NCBI RefSeq assembly: GCF_014648775.1
Contig: NZ_BMRT01000001.1
Span: 1,488,001 to 1,552,000, forward strand
Source of the DNA: Streptomyces abikoensis
GTDB lineage: Bacteria; Actinomycetota; Actinomycetes; Streptomycetales; Streptomycetaceae
Length of the DNA stretch: 64,000 nt
Reading direction: 5' to 3'
The notes below the pieces were generated by a model that had not been told where the DNA came from, made no database searches, and saw nothing but the letters and a program-made list of their open reading frames with translations. Shown here piece after piece: positions 47,318-56,144 of this stretch (the first letter of the stretch is position 1; each line of letters opens with the position of its first letter). The translations under genes were made by a program, and so were the position numbers.

Positions 47318-48811
47318 TCATGACCGGCTCCGCGCGCCCCGCTGCCCGCCGCGCCGCCGCGTACGCGCCCGGCCCGCGGGCCCCCCGGCGCCCGCTGGGC
47401 CCACGGGCCCGCCCGGAGAGCCCGGCCCGGCAGAAGAGCCCGGCCCGCTCGGGCCTGCCGGGCGGGCGAGCCCCGCACCGGCCGGCCCCGCGCCGGCGTT
47501 CGCGGGCCGGTCGCGGCGTCGCCGTTCGCCCGCGCGTTCCGCCGCCTCCTCCGCCTCGGCCATGGCACCGGGCCCCGTCCCCGTAGTGGGCTTCCGGTTC
47601 CTCGCGTCGGCGGCCACCGCGCGGGCCGCTTCGGCTTGGGCGGCCGTGTGCACCGCGCGGTCGGCGCGTTCGCGGCGCAGACAGCGGCGGAGGTGTTCGG
47701 GGTCCATGCCGTCGTTGCACGCGCGGTGCAGGAGCTGGGCGAAGAGGTATTCGGGGTCGGCGCTCAGGGCCCGACTCAGGGCGACCCGCGCCTCGGGGTG
47801 GTCGCCGATCGACCAGGCGACCCAGCCCGCGAGGGCGAGGGGCGCGGCCGCGTGCTCCGTGTAGGGCGGCACGCACCGCCGGGCGAGAGCCCGCCACAAG
47901 CGCAGCACCGCAGGGGCCCGGGGGCCCTCCATCCATTCCGCGGCGTGGTCGCGCGTGGTGCGGTCCTGAAGGCCGAGGATGACGGCCGCCGCCTCGTCGG
48001 CGGCCAGGAGGTCGTCGTCACGGGCGTCGGCTTCCGCCCGGCCGATGACGGGCCGGGCCGTGTGGAACCGGCCCACGACCAGGCTCACCAGGTCCAGCGT
48101 CTCCTGCCGTACGGTCCGGCCGGCGGTGCCGGCGAGGATGCGCGGGACGAGGTCGGCGGCGGCCGCGTCCAGCGCGGACTGCTGCTCCAGCGCCCGTCCT
48201 CCGGTGAGCGGGGCGTACCGGGCCTCCATCTCGCGGAGCGTTCCGCGCACCTGGATTCCCGCGTAGGCGGCGGCCGCGGCCATGACCGAGGTGCCGGGAG
48301 GGGTCAGCGGCGCGCCGTCCGGTGGGCAGCAGCGTTCGTCAGGGCAGCAGTAGGACCAGTAGCGGCCGTCGGAGAGGCACAGCGCCTCGTAGACGGGGAC
48401 GTCCAGCCCGCCGCAGGCCAGGCGCAGGCTCTGGGCCAGCGGGCGGAGCCGTTCCATGACCTGGCGGCCGGTCTCTCCTCCGGCGGGGTCCTGGCAGAGG
48501 AACAGGACGATGCCGTCGGGCCGGGCGCCCCGCTTGTCGCAGCCCGCGATCAGGGTCTCGGCGAGCTGCCGGCTGACGTCGGGCCACTCGTCCGGGCCCG
48601 GGATGCCGAGCCTGAGCCGCCCGCCGAAGCGGCCGCGCTCGCCGTGGAGGGCGAGCATCACCACGCTGTCGTTCGGGTGGAAGCCCAGCAAGTACGGGAG
48701 GGCGTCGGCGAGTTCGGCCGGGCTGCGCAGCGTGATCTGCGCGTCCGGCGGGGTGTTCCAGGCGGCGGAGGAGTCGGTGGAGGGGCGGGAGGACTCGTTG
48801 TGGTGGGTCAT
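47318..48811 (-). CDS. DUF4192 domain-containing protein
   Basis: 497 aa, cytoplasmic, unknown function. The N-terminal DUF4192 core (about 20-190) shows ITLRSPAELADALPYLLGFHPNDSVVMLAL and a YWSYCCPDERCCPPDG segment with four cysteines that may bind metal. A helical middle region with tetratricopeptide-like spacing (GWVAWSIGDHPEARVALSRAL) follows, and the last 90 residues are Ala/Gly/Pro/Arg-rich and disordered. Homologues are common in actinobacteria next to recQ-like genes. Divergent from recQ; the gap holds three DnaA-box-like sites. Confidence 0.82.
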   Translation of the reverse strand: MTHHNESSRPSTDSSAAWNTPPDAQITLRSPAELADALPYLLGFHPNDSVVMLALHGERGRFGGRLRLGIPGPDEWPDVSRQLAETLIAGCDKRGARPDGIVLFLCQDPAGGETGRQVMERLRPLAQSLRLACGGLDVPVYEALCLSDGRYWSYCCPDERCCPPDGAPLTPPGTSVMAAAAAYAGIQVRGTLREMEARYAPLTGGRALEQQSALDAAAADLVPRILAGTAGRTVRQETLDLVSLVVGRFHTARPVIGRAEADARDDDLLAADEAAAVILGLQDRTTRDHAAEWMEGPRAPAVLRLWRALARRCVPPYTEHAAAPLALAGWVAWSIGDHPEARVALSRALSADPEYLFAQLLHRACNDGMDPEHLRRCLRRERADRAVHTAAQAEAARAVAADARNRKPTTGTGPGAMAEAEEAAERAGERRRRDRPANAGAGPAGAGLARPAGPSGPGSSAGPGSPGGPVGPAGAGGPAGRARTRRRGGQRGARSRS

Positions 48812-48851
48812 GGCCCGAGAGTCCCGCGAGGCCGTCCGAACCCGCCAGCCC

Positions 48852-48917
48852 TGTGGATAACTCCAGAAGTATTGTCGTACTACTCCTGTGGAGAAACGTC
48901 CGCGCGGGTTTTCCACA
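48852..48917. promoter_or_regulatory. Cluster of three DnaA-box-like 9-mers between DUF4192 and recQ
   Basis: TGTGGATAA (48852-48860) is the reverse complement of the perfect DnaA box TTATCCACA. TTTTCCACA (48909-48917) fits TTWTNCACA, and TGTGGAGAA (48887-48895) is one mismatch away. Three such sites in 66 bp are unlikely by chance at this GC content. Confidence 0.55.
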
Positions 48918-48968
48918 GGTCCGGCCACCGGTTCGCGCGTTGTCAGTGTCCTCGTGTTGCATGGGGGC

Positions 48969-51134
48969 ATGACCAACGAAGCCCTCCGCGTCTCGGCGGA
49001 CACCGTCCTCGCCCGTCTCGTCGGAGACGCCACGGGCACGGCGCGACTGCGCGAGGACCAGTGGCGCGCGATCGAGGCCCTCGTCGCCGACCGCCGCCGC
49101 GCGCTGGTGGTCCAGCGCACCGGGTGGGGCAAGTCCGCGGTGTACTTCGTCGCGACCGCCCTGCTGCGGGCGCGGGGCAGCGGCCCGACCGTGATCGTCT
49201 CCCCGCTGCTCGCCCTGATGCGCAACCAGGTCGAGGCGGCCGCGCGGGCGGGCATCCACGCGCGCACGATCAATTCCTCCAACACCGAGGAGTGGGAGAC
49301 CGTCCAGGCCGAGGTCGCGGCGGGCGAGGTGGACGTGCTGCTGGTGAGCCCCGAGCGGCTCAACAACCCGGACTTCCGGGACAATGTGCTGCCCAAGCTC
49401 GCCGCCGCCACCGGTCTGCTCGTCGTGGACGAGGCGCACTGCATCTCCGACTGGGGCCATGACTTCCGGCCCGACTACCGCCGGCTGCGGACCATGCTCG
49501 CCGACCTGCCGCCCGGGGTGCCGGTGCTCGCGACGACCGCCACGGCGAACGCCCGCGTCACCGCCGACGTCGCCGAGCAGCTGGGGACGGGTGAGGGGGC
49601 CGAGGAGGCGCTGGTGCTGCGCGGTCCGCTGGACCGGGAGAGCCTGAGCCTCGCCGTCCTGGAGCTCCCGGACGCCGCCCACCGCCTGGCCTGGCTCGCC
49701 GATCACCTCGACGAGCTCCCCGGTTCGGGCATCGTCTACACGCTCACGGTCGCCGCCGCCGAGGAGGTCGCCGCGTTCCTGCGCCGCCGCGGCCACACCG
49801 TCGCCTCGTACACCGGCAAGACCGAGAACGCCGACCGCCAGCAGGCCGAGGAGGACCTGCAGGCGAACCGCGTCAAGGCACTGGTGGCCACCTCCGCGCT
49901 GGGCATGGGCTTCGACAAGCCCGACCTCGGCTTCGTCGTCCACCTCGGTTCCCCCTCCTCCCCCATCGCCTACTACCAGCAGGTGGGCCGGGCCGGGCGC
50001 GGCGTCGAGCACGCCGAGGTGCTGCTGCTGCCCGGGCGCGAGGACGAGGCGATCTGGAAGTACTTCGCGTCGCTGGCCTTCCCGCCGGAGGAGCAGGTCC
50101 GTCGCACGCTCGACGTGCTGGCCACCGCCGACCGTCCGCTGTCGCTGCCCGCCCTCGAACCGCTGGTGGACCTCCGGCGCTCCCGGCTGGAGACCATGCT
50201 GAAGGTCCTCGACGTGGACGGCGCCGTGCGCCGGGTCCGCGGCGGCTGGACCGCGACCGGCGAGCCCTGGGCGTACGACGGCGAGCGGTACGCGTGGGTG
50301 GCGCGGCAGCGCGAGGCGGAGCAGCAGGCCATGCGGGAGTACGCGGCGACGACCGGGTGCCGGATGGAGTTCCTGCGGCGGCAGTTGGACGACGAGGCGG
50401 CGGCGCCCTGCGGGCGGTGCGACAACTGCGCCGGGTCCCGGTTCTCCGCCGGCGTCTCCGGCGCGGCCCTGGACGCCTCCCGGGGCGAGCTGGGACGACC
50501 GGGAGTGGAGGTGGAGCCGCGCCGGATGTGGCCGACGGGGATGGGCGCGGTCGGGGTGGACCTCAAGGGGCGCATCCCCCCGGGTGAGCAGGCGGCGCCC
50601 GGCCGGGCGCTCGGGCGGCTCTCCGACATCGGCTGGGGCAACCGGCTGCGCCCCCTCCTGGCGCCGCAGACCCCGGACGTCTCCGTTCCGGACGACGTGG
50701 CGGACGCGGTGGTGACCGTGCTGGCCGACTGGGCGCGGGGCGCGGGCGGTTGGGCGTCCGGCGCCCCGGACGCCCCGGCCCGCCCGGTGGGGGTCGTCAC
50801 CGTCGCCTCCCGTACCCGGCCGCTGCTGATCGGCTCGCTCGGCGAGCGCATCGCCGCCATCGGCCGCATGCCCCTCCTCGGCACGATCGAGTACCGGGAC
50901 TCGGACGCGGACACCCGGGTGCCCCGCACCAACAGCGCCCAGCGGCTGCGGGCGCTGGACGGGGCGCTGACCGTGCCGCCGGCCCTCGCGGAGGCCCTGG
51001 CGTCGGCCGGCGGTCCGGTCCTTCTCGTCGACGACATGACCGACACCGGCTGGACCCTCGCCGTGGCGGCGCGGCTCCTTCGGCGCTCCGGGGCGAAGGA
51101 GGTGTTCCCTCTGGTCCTGGCCGTTCAGGGGTGA
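48969..51134 (+). CDS. recQ: RecQ-family DNA helicase fused to a phosphoribosyltransferase-like domain
   Basis: 3'-5' helicase for recombination and fork repair, 721 aa. The first half has Walker [37 protein letters not shown] and the RecQ zinc domain ([14 protein letters not shown], then CGRCDNC). No HRDC domain follows. Instead, from about residue 605, the sequence turns into a PRTase fold: [19 protein letters not shown], then [21 protein letters not shown], a PRPP-binding loop with the DDxxDTG pattern. Similar fusions occur in other actinobacteria as far as I know. The ATG at 48969 is nearest to conserved sequence; in-frame GTGs upstream exist. Confidence 0.88.
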   Translation: MTNEALRVSADTVLARLVGDATGTARLREDQWRAIEALVADRRRALVVQRTGWGKSAVYFVATALLRARGSGPTVIVSPLLALMRNQVEAAARAGIHARTINSSNTEEWETVQAEVAAGEVDVLLVSPERLNNPDFRDNVLPKLAAATGLLVVDEAHCISDWGHDFRPDYRRLRTMLADLPPGVPVLATTATANARVTADVAEQLGTGEGAEEALVLRGPLDRESLSLAVLELPDAAHRLAWLADHLDELPGSGIVYTLTVAAAEEVAAFLRRRGHTVASYTGKTENADRQQAEEDLQANRVKALVATSALGMGFDKPDLGFVVHLGSPSSPIAYYQQVGRAGRGVEHAEVLLLPGREDEAIWKYFASLAFPPEEQVRRTLDVLATADRPLSLPALEPLVDLRRSRLETMLKVLDVDGAVRRVRGGWTATGEPWAYDGERYAWVARQREAEQQAMREYAATTGCRMEFLRRQLDDEAAAPCGRCDNCAGSRFSAGVSGAALDASRGELGRPGVEVEPRRMWPTGMGAVGVDLKGRIPPGEQAAPGRALGRLSDIGWGNRLRPLLAPQTPDVSVPDDVADAVVTVLADWARGAGGWASGAPDAPARPVGVVTVASRTRPLLIGSLGERIAAIGRMPLLGTIEYRDSDADTRVPRTNSAQRLRALDGALTVPPALAEALASAGGPVLLVDDMTDTGWTLAVAARLLRRSGAKEVFPLVLAVQG

Positions 51135-51376
51135 CGCGAGGGGTGACGCGCGTGGCGGTCGGACGGCCCGGAACTCCGGGCCCCGGAACAGCGGATACCG
51201 GTCAATGGCGGCAATTGATCGTTGCCGCACGGCGGCCGGGGCCGCGAGAATTGGACCGGTCCCCCGCTCCCGCCCGTCGCACGGGCCCGCCGGACCGCTG
51301 TCGCGCCGTATGCCGCGGTGTACGCCCTGCCTGAGCTCCCGCACCGGATCGTGGGCGTGCAGACGAAGGGAGAATC

Positions 51377-51964
51377 ATGGCCTTCGGCTTCACTCCACCC
51401 TCGTCCGCCGACTCCGTTCCCCGCCCGGGCAGGCTGCTCGAACCGGCGGACTGGATCGCTTCGGGAGTCCCTCTGCTGCGCAATCCGCGCGAGGTGGTCA
51501 GCGGGCTCCACGCCCGGCACGCGCCGACGCCGTCCACGGCGGTCGTCGCCGTCTTCCAGCCGGACGAACGGCTCGTGGCCAGCGCCTCCTTCGTCCGGCA
51601 CACCGGACGCACGGATCCCGCCGACGGCTGGGAGCTGCGCAACGCGCTCCTCACCCAGCTGCGCCGGGTGATCCCTCATGACCTGCGCAGACGCACTCCG
51701 GTCCGCACGGCCGTACTGCTCTACTGCCGCGCGGGCCCGTCCCATTGGACGGAGGAGGACGGCGCGTGGATGTGGGCCCTGCGTGACGCCTGCGCGCTGC
51801 ACGGCCTGCGCTGCGGCGCGTACATCACACTCACCCGGACCGGATGGCAGATCCTCGGCGAGGGACGCAGCGGACGCCGGCCCTGCTCCACCGCCTATCC
51901 GGTCGCATCGCTGAGCTCCGGCGGCGGAGCGCCCGAGGCACACCGCCGCGCGGTGGCCCGGTAG
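51377..51964 (+). CDS. Hypothetical protein (actinobacterial, JAB/RadC-like strands possible)
   Basis: 195 aa, preceded by AAGGGAGA. It is soluble, with a strand-rich middle (STAVVAVFQPDERLVASASF, then VRTAVLLYCRAGPSHWTEEDGAW) and a C-terminal strand GAYITLTRTGWQIL. The alternating strand/helix pattern and the Trp/His positions recall metal-free RadC/JAB-like domains, but I cannot confirm a catalytic motif. It follows recQ on the same strand after 242 nt, so probably its own transcript, and converges on the next gene. Confidence 0.7.
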   Translation: MAFGFTPPSSADSVPRPGRLLEPADWIASGVPLLRNPREVVSGLHARHAPTPSTAVVAVFQPDERLVASASFVRHTGRTDPADGWELRNALLTQLRRVIPHDLRRRTPVRTAVLLYCRAGPSHWTEEDGAWMWALRDACALHGLRCGAYITLTRTGWQILGEGRSGRRPCSTAYPVASLSSGGGAPEAHRRAVAR

Positions 51965-52024
51965 GGCGATACGACACAGTGGCCGACGGCTCCCTCACGA
52001 GCGACCGGCCACCGTGCGCGTTCG

Positions 52025-52618
52025 TCAGGCGTCAGCGGCCAGAAGGCTGTTGACGCGCTGCGGGTCACCGCAGACGATCAGCAGCGCGCCGGCGCGGGTC
52101 ATGGCCGCGGGCAGCGCCCCGGCCACCGCGGCGTCCGACCCGCCGTTGACGGCCACGACGACGACCGGGCGGGGTGCGGCCCGCTGGGCGTCGGCGTCGG
52201 CGTAGAAGACGTCGTCCCCGGCGTCGTGCTGCGCCCAGTAGGACGCCTCGCCGAAGGACAGCTCGTGCGCGGCCCAGGGGTGCGGGTCGCCGGTGGTGAG
52301 GACCAGCACCTCGCCGGGGGCCCGACCGCTGTCGAGCAGCACGTCGACGGCCTCGTCGGCGGCGTCCAGGGCGCCCTGCGCGGTGGCCGGGATCAGCTGG
52401 ATCTGCGGGGTGGCCGCCGAGGCTCCCGCGGCCTGCTCGCGAGGGGCGCGCTGGGCCGGGACGGCGGTGCGGTGCGGGCCGGTGCCGCCGGGCCGTATGG
52501 GGGCCGGTCGGGGACCAGGGACAGGGCGGGGGGTCGCCGCGGTCCGGCCGGGGGCCGGTACCGCGCGGGGACCCGGGACACTCTCGTGAATCTGAGGCTC
52601 CTCGGGGATGAGAGGCAT
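52025..52618 (-). CDS. Hypothetical protein with Pro-rich N-terminus
   Basis: 197 aa. Residues 1-70 are Pro/Arg/Ala-rich and probably disordered. The C-terminal 120 residues fold plausibly as an alpha/beta domain: IQLIPATAQGALDAADEAVDVLL, then GEVLVLTTGDPHPWAAHELSFG and ALLIVCGDPQRVNSLL. The last strands resemble the distal domain of UvrD-like helicases without their motor. The ribosome site before the ATG at 52618 is weak. Lies 65 nt downstream of rnhB on the same strand; function unknown. Confidence 0.65.
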   Translation of the reverse strand: MPLIPEEPQIHESVPGPRAVPAPGRTAATPRPVPGPRPAPIRPGGTGPHRTAVPAQRAPREQAAGASAATPQIQLIPATAQGALDAADEAVDVLLDSGRAPGEVLVLTTGDPHPWAAHELSFGEASYWAQHDAGDDVFYADADAQRAAPRPVVVVAVNGGSDAAVAGALPAAMTRAGALLIVCGDPQRVNSLLAADA

Positions 52619-52683
52619 GAGTTGATGTTTATCAAACGCCGGTGCGAGTCGCGTCGGCGGGTGGCGCTGTGCGCCCGTCCGGA

Positions 52684-53385
52684 TCAGAAGTCGAAGCCGA
52701 GCTGGCCACCGGCCTCCAAGGCCATGTCGTCGGGGCTGATACGTGCTCGCTTGAGGTGCTGCCACCGGGGCAGCGCGTCCAGGTAGGACCACGACAGCCG
52801 GTGGTGCGGGGTGGGGCCCAGCTCCTCGAGCGCGGCGCGGTGCACGGGCGACGGATAGCCCGCGTTGTCACCGAAGGCGAAGTCGGCGTGCAGCTCGCCC
52901 AGTTCGGCCATCATGGCGTCCCGCCGCACCTTGGCGATCACGGAGGCGGCGGACACGACCACGCAGGACTGGTCGCCCTTGATGACCGTACGGACCTTCC
53001 AGGGCGCCCCGAGGTAGTCGTGCTTGCCGTCGAGGATCACCGCGTCGGGCCGTACGGGCAGGGCTTCGAGCGCCCGGGTGGCCGCCAGCCGCAGGGCCGC
53101 CGTCATGCCCAGCTCGTCGATCTCCTGTGGGGAGGAGTGGCCGAGCGCGTACGCGGTGACCCAGGACTCCAGCTCGACGGCGAGTGCGGTACGCCGCTTG
53201 AGCGTCAGCAGCTTGGAGTCCGTGAGCCCCTCGGGCGGACGGCGGAGGCCGGTGACGGCCGCGCACACGGTGACGGGACCGGCCCAGGCGCCCCGGCCGA
53301 CCTCGTCCACACCGGCGACGATCTTTGCTCCGGTCGCCGCTCGGAGGGAGCGCTCGACGCTGTGGGTAGGCGGTTGGTAGGGCAT
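52684..53385 (-). CDS. rnhB: Ribonuclease HII
   Basis: Cleaves RNA in RNA-DNA hybrids and removes misincorporated ribonucleotides; 233 aa. Catalytic acids: Asp27 and Glu28 in [13 protein letters not shown], an Asp in [11 protein letters not shown], and an Asp in [12 protein letters not shown]. The hybrid-binding glycine motif GRG is intact. ATG 53385 is chosen; the long upstream frame is not conserved. With recQ, nrdRJ, lexA and the DinG-type gene it makes this end of the window rich in genome-maintenance genes. Confidence 0.94.
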   Translation of the reverse strand: MPYQPPTHSVERSLRAATGAKIVAGVDEVGRGAWAGPVTVCAAVTGLRRPPEGLTDSKLLTLKRRTALAVELESWVTAYALGHSSPQEIDELGMTAALRLAATRALEALPVRPDAVILDGKHDYLGAPWKVRTVIKGDQSCVVVSAASVIAKVRRDAMMAELGELHADFAFGDNAGYPSPVHRAALEELGPTPHHRLSWSYLDALPRWQHLKRARISPDDMALEAGGQLGFDF

Positions 53386-53450
53386 GACGCCTGCAAGGTT
53401 ACGCCTTCGAGGCCGGACTGTCCCGTCCCGCCCCCGCTCCTTCCGTCCGC

Positions 53451-54344
53451 TCAGCGCGAAGCGGCCGGAAGCCAGCCGGGGAGGGCTTCCGTGGACTCCA
53501 GCCAGGCAGTTGGCGGAGCACCTCGTTCCGACGCGGCGACCACTCCTCCGGCGATCGCGGAGGTGGTGTCCACGTCGCCGCCGGCCCGCGCCGTCGTCCA
53601 GAACGCCTCCTCGAACGAGTCGAGGTGGCGGGCCGCGGCCCACAGCGCGAAGGGCACCGTGTCGTGGGCGCTGGTCCGCCGGCCGCAGCCCAGGACGGCG
53701 GCGACGGTGCTGGTGTCGGCGTAGTCGAGCATGTCGCGGGCGCGGCGCAGGCCCTGCTGGACCGCGCTGCGCGGCACGAGAGCGATCACCCCGTCCAGGA
53801 GGGCCTCGGGGCCGGTGACGCCGGACGGGCTCGCGGCGATGGCCGCCGCGGCGGCCACGGCCATGGCGCCGGCCACGGCCTCGCGGTGCTGATGGGTGGT
53901 GTACGCCGAGATCTCGGCCTGGTGCGTGGCCTGCTCGGGGTCGTCGGCGTACCAGGCGCCCAGCGGCGCGATGCGCATGGCGGCGCCGTTGCCCCAGGAC
54001 CCCTGCCCCTTGAACAGCGCGGCGGCCAGCTCGCGCCAGTCGCCGCCCTCCCTGACCAGGCGCAGCATCCGGTTGACCGCGGGACCGTAGCCGCGGTCGA
54101 AGTCGTGGTGCTCCGCGAAGGAGCGCGCGAGGGCGTCCTGGTCGATACGGCCGTGCTCGGCCAGGACGGCCAGGACGGAGCAGGCCATCTCGGTGTCGTC
54201 GGTCCAGCTCCAGGGCGCGGGCGGGAGCTCGCGGCGCTTGAGGGAGGGATAGTGGGCGGGGACGAAGAACTGGGAGCCGAGGGCGTCACCCACGGCCAGC
54301 CCCCGGAGGCTCGCCAGGGCTCGGTGGAATCGGTCAGCTGTCAT
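53451..54344 (-). CDS. ADP-ribosylglycohydrolase family protein
   Basis: 297 aa, all-helical dinuclear Mg2+ hydrolase of the DraG/ARH3 family, expected to remove ADP-ribose from proteins or small molecules. Motifs: [12 protein letters not shown], the metal site [11 protein letters not shown], and the C-terminal metal site [29 protein letters not shown] segment completes the signature. Its start lies 11 nt from the histidine phosphatase stop, so the pair is probably co-transcribed. Whether the target is a modified protein or nucleic acid is not known. Confidence 0.88.
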   Translation of the reverse strand: MTADRFHRALASLRGLAVGDALGSQFFVPAHYPSLKRRELPPAPWSWTDDTEMACSVLAVLAEHGRIDQDALARSFAEHHDFDRGYGPAVNRMLRLVREGGDWRELAAALFKGQGSWGNGAAMRIAPLGAWYADDPEQATHQAEISAYTTHQHREAVAGAMAVAAAAAIAASPSGVTGPEALLDGVIALVPRSAVQQGLRRARDMLDYADTSTVAAVLGCGRRTSAHDTVPFALWAAARHLDSFEEAFWTTARAGGDVDTTSAIAGGVVAASERGAPPTAWLESTEALPGWLPAASR

Positions 54345-54355
54345 CGCTGCGAACT

Positions 54356-55015
54356 CTAGTCGGTGAAGCCGTACGACTCCGGGGTACACCAGCGCTCGAA
54401 CGGCCGGTCCAGGTGATAGCGGCCGTCGGAGCCGAGCTGCAGCACGCGGGTCTCGGCGTTGCCCGGGTTGGACAGGCACTCGAACTCGGCGACGGTCCAG
54501 TGCAGCCATCGCATGCAGAACAGCCGCATGGTCAGGCCGTGGGTGACGAGCAGGACGTTCGGCGGGTGGCCGGGATCCTCGAAGCTGCGCCACAGGCTCT
54601 CCAGGAAGGCGCCGACCCGGTCGTAGACGTCGGCCCCGGACTCGCCCTGGGCGAAGCGGTAGAAGAAGTGCCCGTAGGCGTCGCGGTAGGCCTTCTGCCG
54701 GCGCACGTCCTCCCGTTCCTGCCAGTTCCCCCAGTCCTGCTCGCGCAGGCGCGGCTCCTCGCGCACCCGCACACGACTGGGGTCGAGCTTCAGGGCGTGG
54801 AAGGTCTGGTGCGCGCGGCGGTAGGGCGAGACGTACGCGGAGATCCGTTCGTCGCCGAAGAGCTCCCGGAGCCGCTCCCCGGCCTGGTCGGCCTGCTTGC
54901 GGCCCTTCGCGGTCAGGCTGAGGGCATGGTCGGGCTCCCGCTCGTAGACCGTGTCGTCCACATTGCCCTCCGACTCTCCGTGCCGGAGGAGGACGATGCG
55001 CCGGGGCCGTGACAT
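54356..55015 (-). CDS. Histidine phosphatase (phosphoglycerate mutase-like) family protein
   Basis: 219 aa. Catalytic RHGESEGN starts at Arg11, with His12 as nucleophile, and the second catalytic region is LLVTHGLTMRLF. This is a branch of the histidine phosphatase superfamily that includes broad-specificity phosphatases, so phosphoglycerate mutase activity should not be assumed. It is preceded by GGTGGCGGC and followed closely by the ADP-ribosylglycohydrolase gene, suggesting a two-gene operon. Confidence 0.86.
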   Translation of the reverse strand: MSRPRRIVLLRHGESEGNVDDTVYEREPDHALSLTAKGRKQADQAGERLRELFGDERISAYVSPYRRAHQTFHALKLDPSRVRVREEPRLREQDWGNWQEREDVRRQKAYRDAYGHFFYRFAQGESGADVYDRVGAFLESLWRSFEDPGHPPNVLLVTHGLTMRLFCMRWLHWTVAEFECLSNPGNAETRVLQLGSDGRYHLDRPFERWCTPESYGFTD

Positions 55016-55084
55016 GCCGCCACCCTAGACCGCTGAGCCCTCGTCCGCCGCGCCCGGCACCCTCCGGCCCGGCGGGCGCACCGC

Positions 55085-55261
55085 GCGCACCCGCGCCGCC
55101 GTGCGCGACGCCGTTCTCGCGGGATCGTCGACGCCTTCACCGACCCGGGGACCGCCGCCGTCGCGGACGAGGCCGCGGAGGCCACGCTCGCGGCGGTCGC
55201 CGCGGGCGCCTACGCCATCAGACCGTCCACGCCTGCTCTATCTGCACGACGTCACCGGTGA
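55085..55261 (+). pseudogene. Possible decayed coding remnant
   Basis: Two adjoining reading frames give coherent peptide: AVRDAVLAG up to about 55122, then IVDAFTDPGTAAVADEAAE, TLAAVAAGAYAI from 55124. The switch needs one inserted G in the run GCGGGATC. Codon-position GC is high in both parts. No start, ribosome site or upstream domain is left. Its 3' part overlaps the convergent DUF4937 gene end. Origin unknown; it could be chance. Confidence 0.3.
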
Positions 55262-55823
55262 TCGCCGCGACATCGGCCTCCGTCTGCGCCCGCAGGGCGA
55301 GCCGCTCCACCCGGTCCTCGCGGTACTTCCCGTGCTCCGCGCCGGAGTTCCACATCGACAGGACCAGGAACTCCGGGCCGGGCGCCTCGCCGAAGACCCC
55401 CCGCAGCATCCCGGGCGACCCGGCCATCGCCGGGTTCCACACCTTCTCCTGCATCATCGTGAAGTGCTCCACCCGGTCCTCATGGACCCGGCAGTGCGCG
55501 AAACGCACCACGTCCGCGTCGCCGAACTGCGGCCGGAATCCCACCTTCACATCGAAGCGGTGCTCGAAGAGCCGCACCTGGACGTTCCGGAACGTGCCGG
55601 ACTGCGCCGCCGCCAGTCTGTCGTGGGACCGCGCCATGAAGGAGTCGTAGAACGACCGGCTCTCCCAGAAGCCGAAGAGGTGCACCACACCGGGGCGCGC
55701 CCGGCTCCAGCCACCCCCCTGCCCCCGGAATCCCGGTTCGCCGAGCAGCCCCGCCCATTTCCGCTGCCCCCGCTCGAACCCCCGGCGGTCCACCACGGTG
55801 CAGCGAATCCACTTGACCAGCAC
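55218..55823 (-). CDS. DUF4937 domain-containing protein
   Basis: 201 aa, cytoplasmic. It opens MLVKWIRCTVVDRRGFERGQRKWAGLLGEPGF and contains VHLFGFWESRSFYDSFMARSHDRL, an antibiotic-biosynthesis-monooxygenase-like (dimeric alpha/beta barrel) pattern; a second similar repeat follows (RVHEDRVEHFTMMQEKVW, LVLSMWNSG). Members resemble YdbC of Bacillus; activity is unknown. The start is a GTG at 55823 with a weak ribosome site. Confidence 0.75.
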   Translation of the reverse strand: MLVKWIRCTVVDRRGFERGQRKWAGLLGEPGFRGQGGGWSRARPGVVHLFGFWESRSFYDSFMARSHDRLAAAQSGTFRNVQVRLFEHRFDVKVGFRPQFGDADVVRFAHCRVHEDRVEHFTMMQEKVWNPAMAGSPGMLRGVFGEAPGPEFLVLSMWNSGAEHGKYREDRVERLALRAQTEADVAAITGDVVQIEQAWTV

Positions 55824-55856
55824 CGACCCATCGTACGGCGACCGCAGTGGCGCGCG

Positions 55857-56045
55857 TCACGTAGCGACGCGGTACACGCGGGTGAGGGTCGCGGCGTCCA
55901 GTTCGATCCGGGACTCGTTCTTCAGCACCGTGGTCAACTCCTCGGCACCGGCTTCCCGTTCATCCCCCGGTCCAGCAGGACGCGCGTTCGTCGGCGTCGA
56001 ACCCACGAGCGTCCGCCGTAGGTCCGACTCCGTCCGCTGCACCAC
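55857..56045 (-). CDS. Small ORF of uncertain status
   Basis: 62-aa reading frame beginning MVQRTESDLRR and ending AATLTRVYRVAT. Codon-position GC is moderately biased and the frame stays open upstream. No convincing ribosome site is present and no domain is recognised. The last 25 residues look more protein-like than the rest, so it may be a remnant or a small hypothetical gene lying between the DUF4937 gene and the nrdJ terminator. Confidence 0.3.
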   Translation of the reverse strand: MVQRTESDLRRTLVGSTPTNARPAGPGDEREAGAEELTTVLKNESRIELDAATLTRVYRVAT

Positions 56046-56098
56046 CAGCCGCGAGACGAACGGTGCGACCGAAGGTGCGCACGGACCCAGGAAAGGCC

Positions 56099-56132
56099 GA
56101 TGGGGGAACCGGCACGGGCCGGTTCCCCCATC
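56099..56132. terminator. nrdJ terminator
   Basis: A perfect 15-bp stem with a 4-nt loop (56099-56113 / 56118-56132) starts 13 nt after the nrdJ stop. It is strong enough to act in both directions. Confidence 0.85.
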
Positions 56133-56144
56133 GTCACACGACTG

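Noticed and set aside
47166..47936. N-terminal extension of the debranching-enzyme-like protein (943-aa frame)
   Set aside because: It would run antisense-like through the DUF4192 gene's end and is Gly/Arg/Pro-rich; GTG 47165 with AGGGAG fits better.
55967..56045. tRNA-like stretch ending CACCACCA
   Set aside because: A GGTCCGACTCC segment resembles a T-arm, but its arms do not pair and no 5' acceptor strand complementary to CCGCTGC is found 72 nt upstream.
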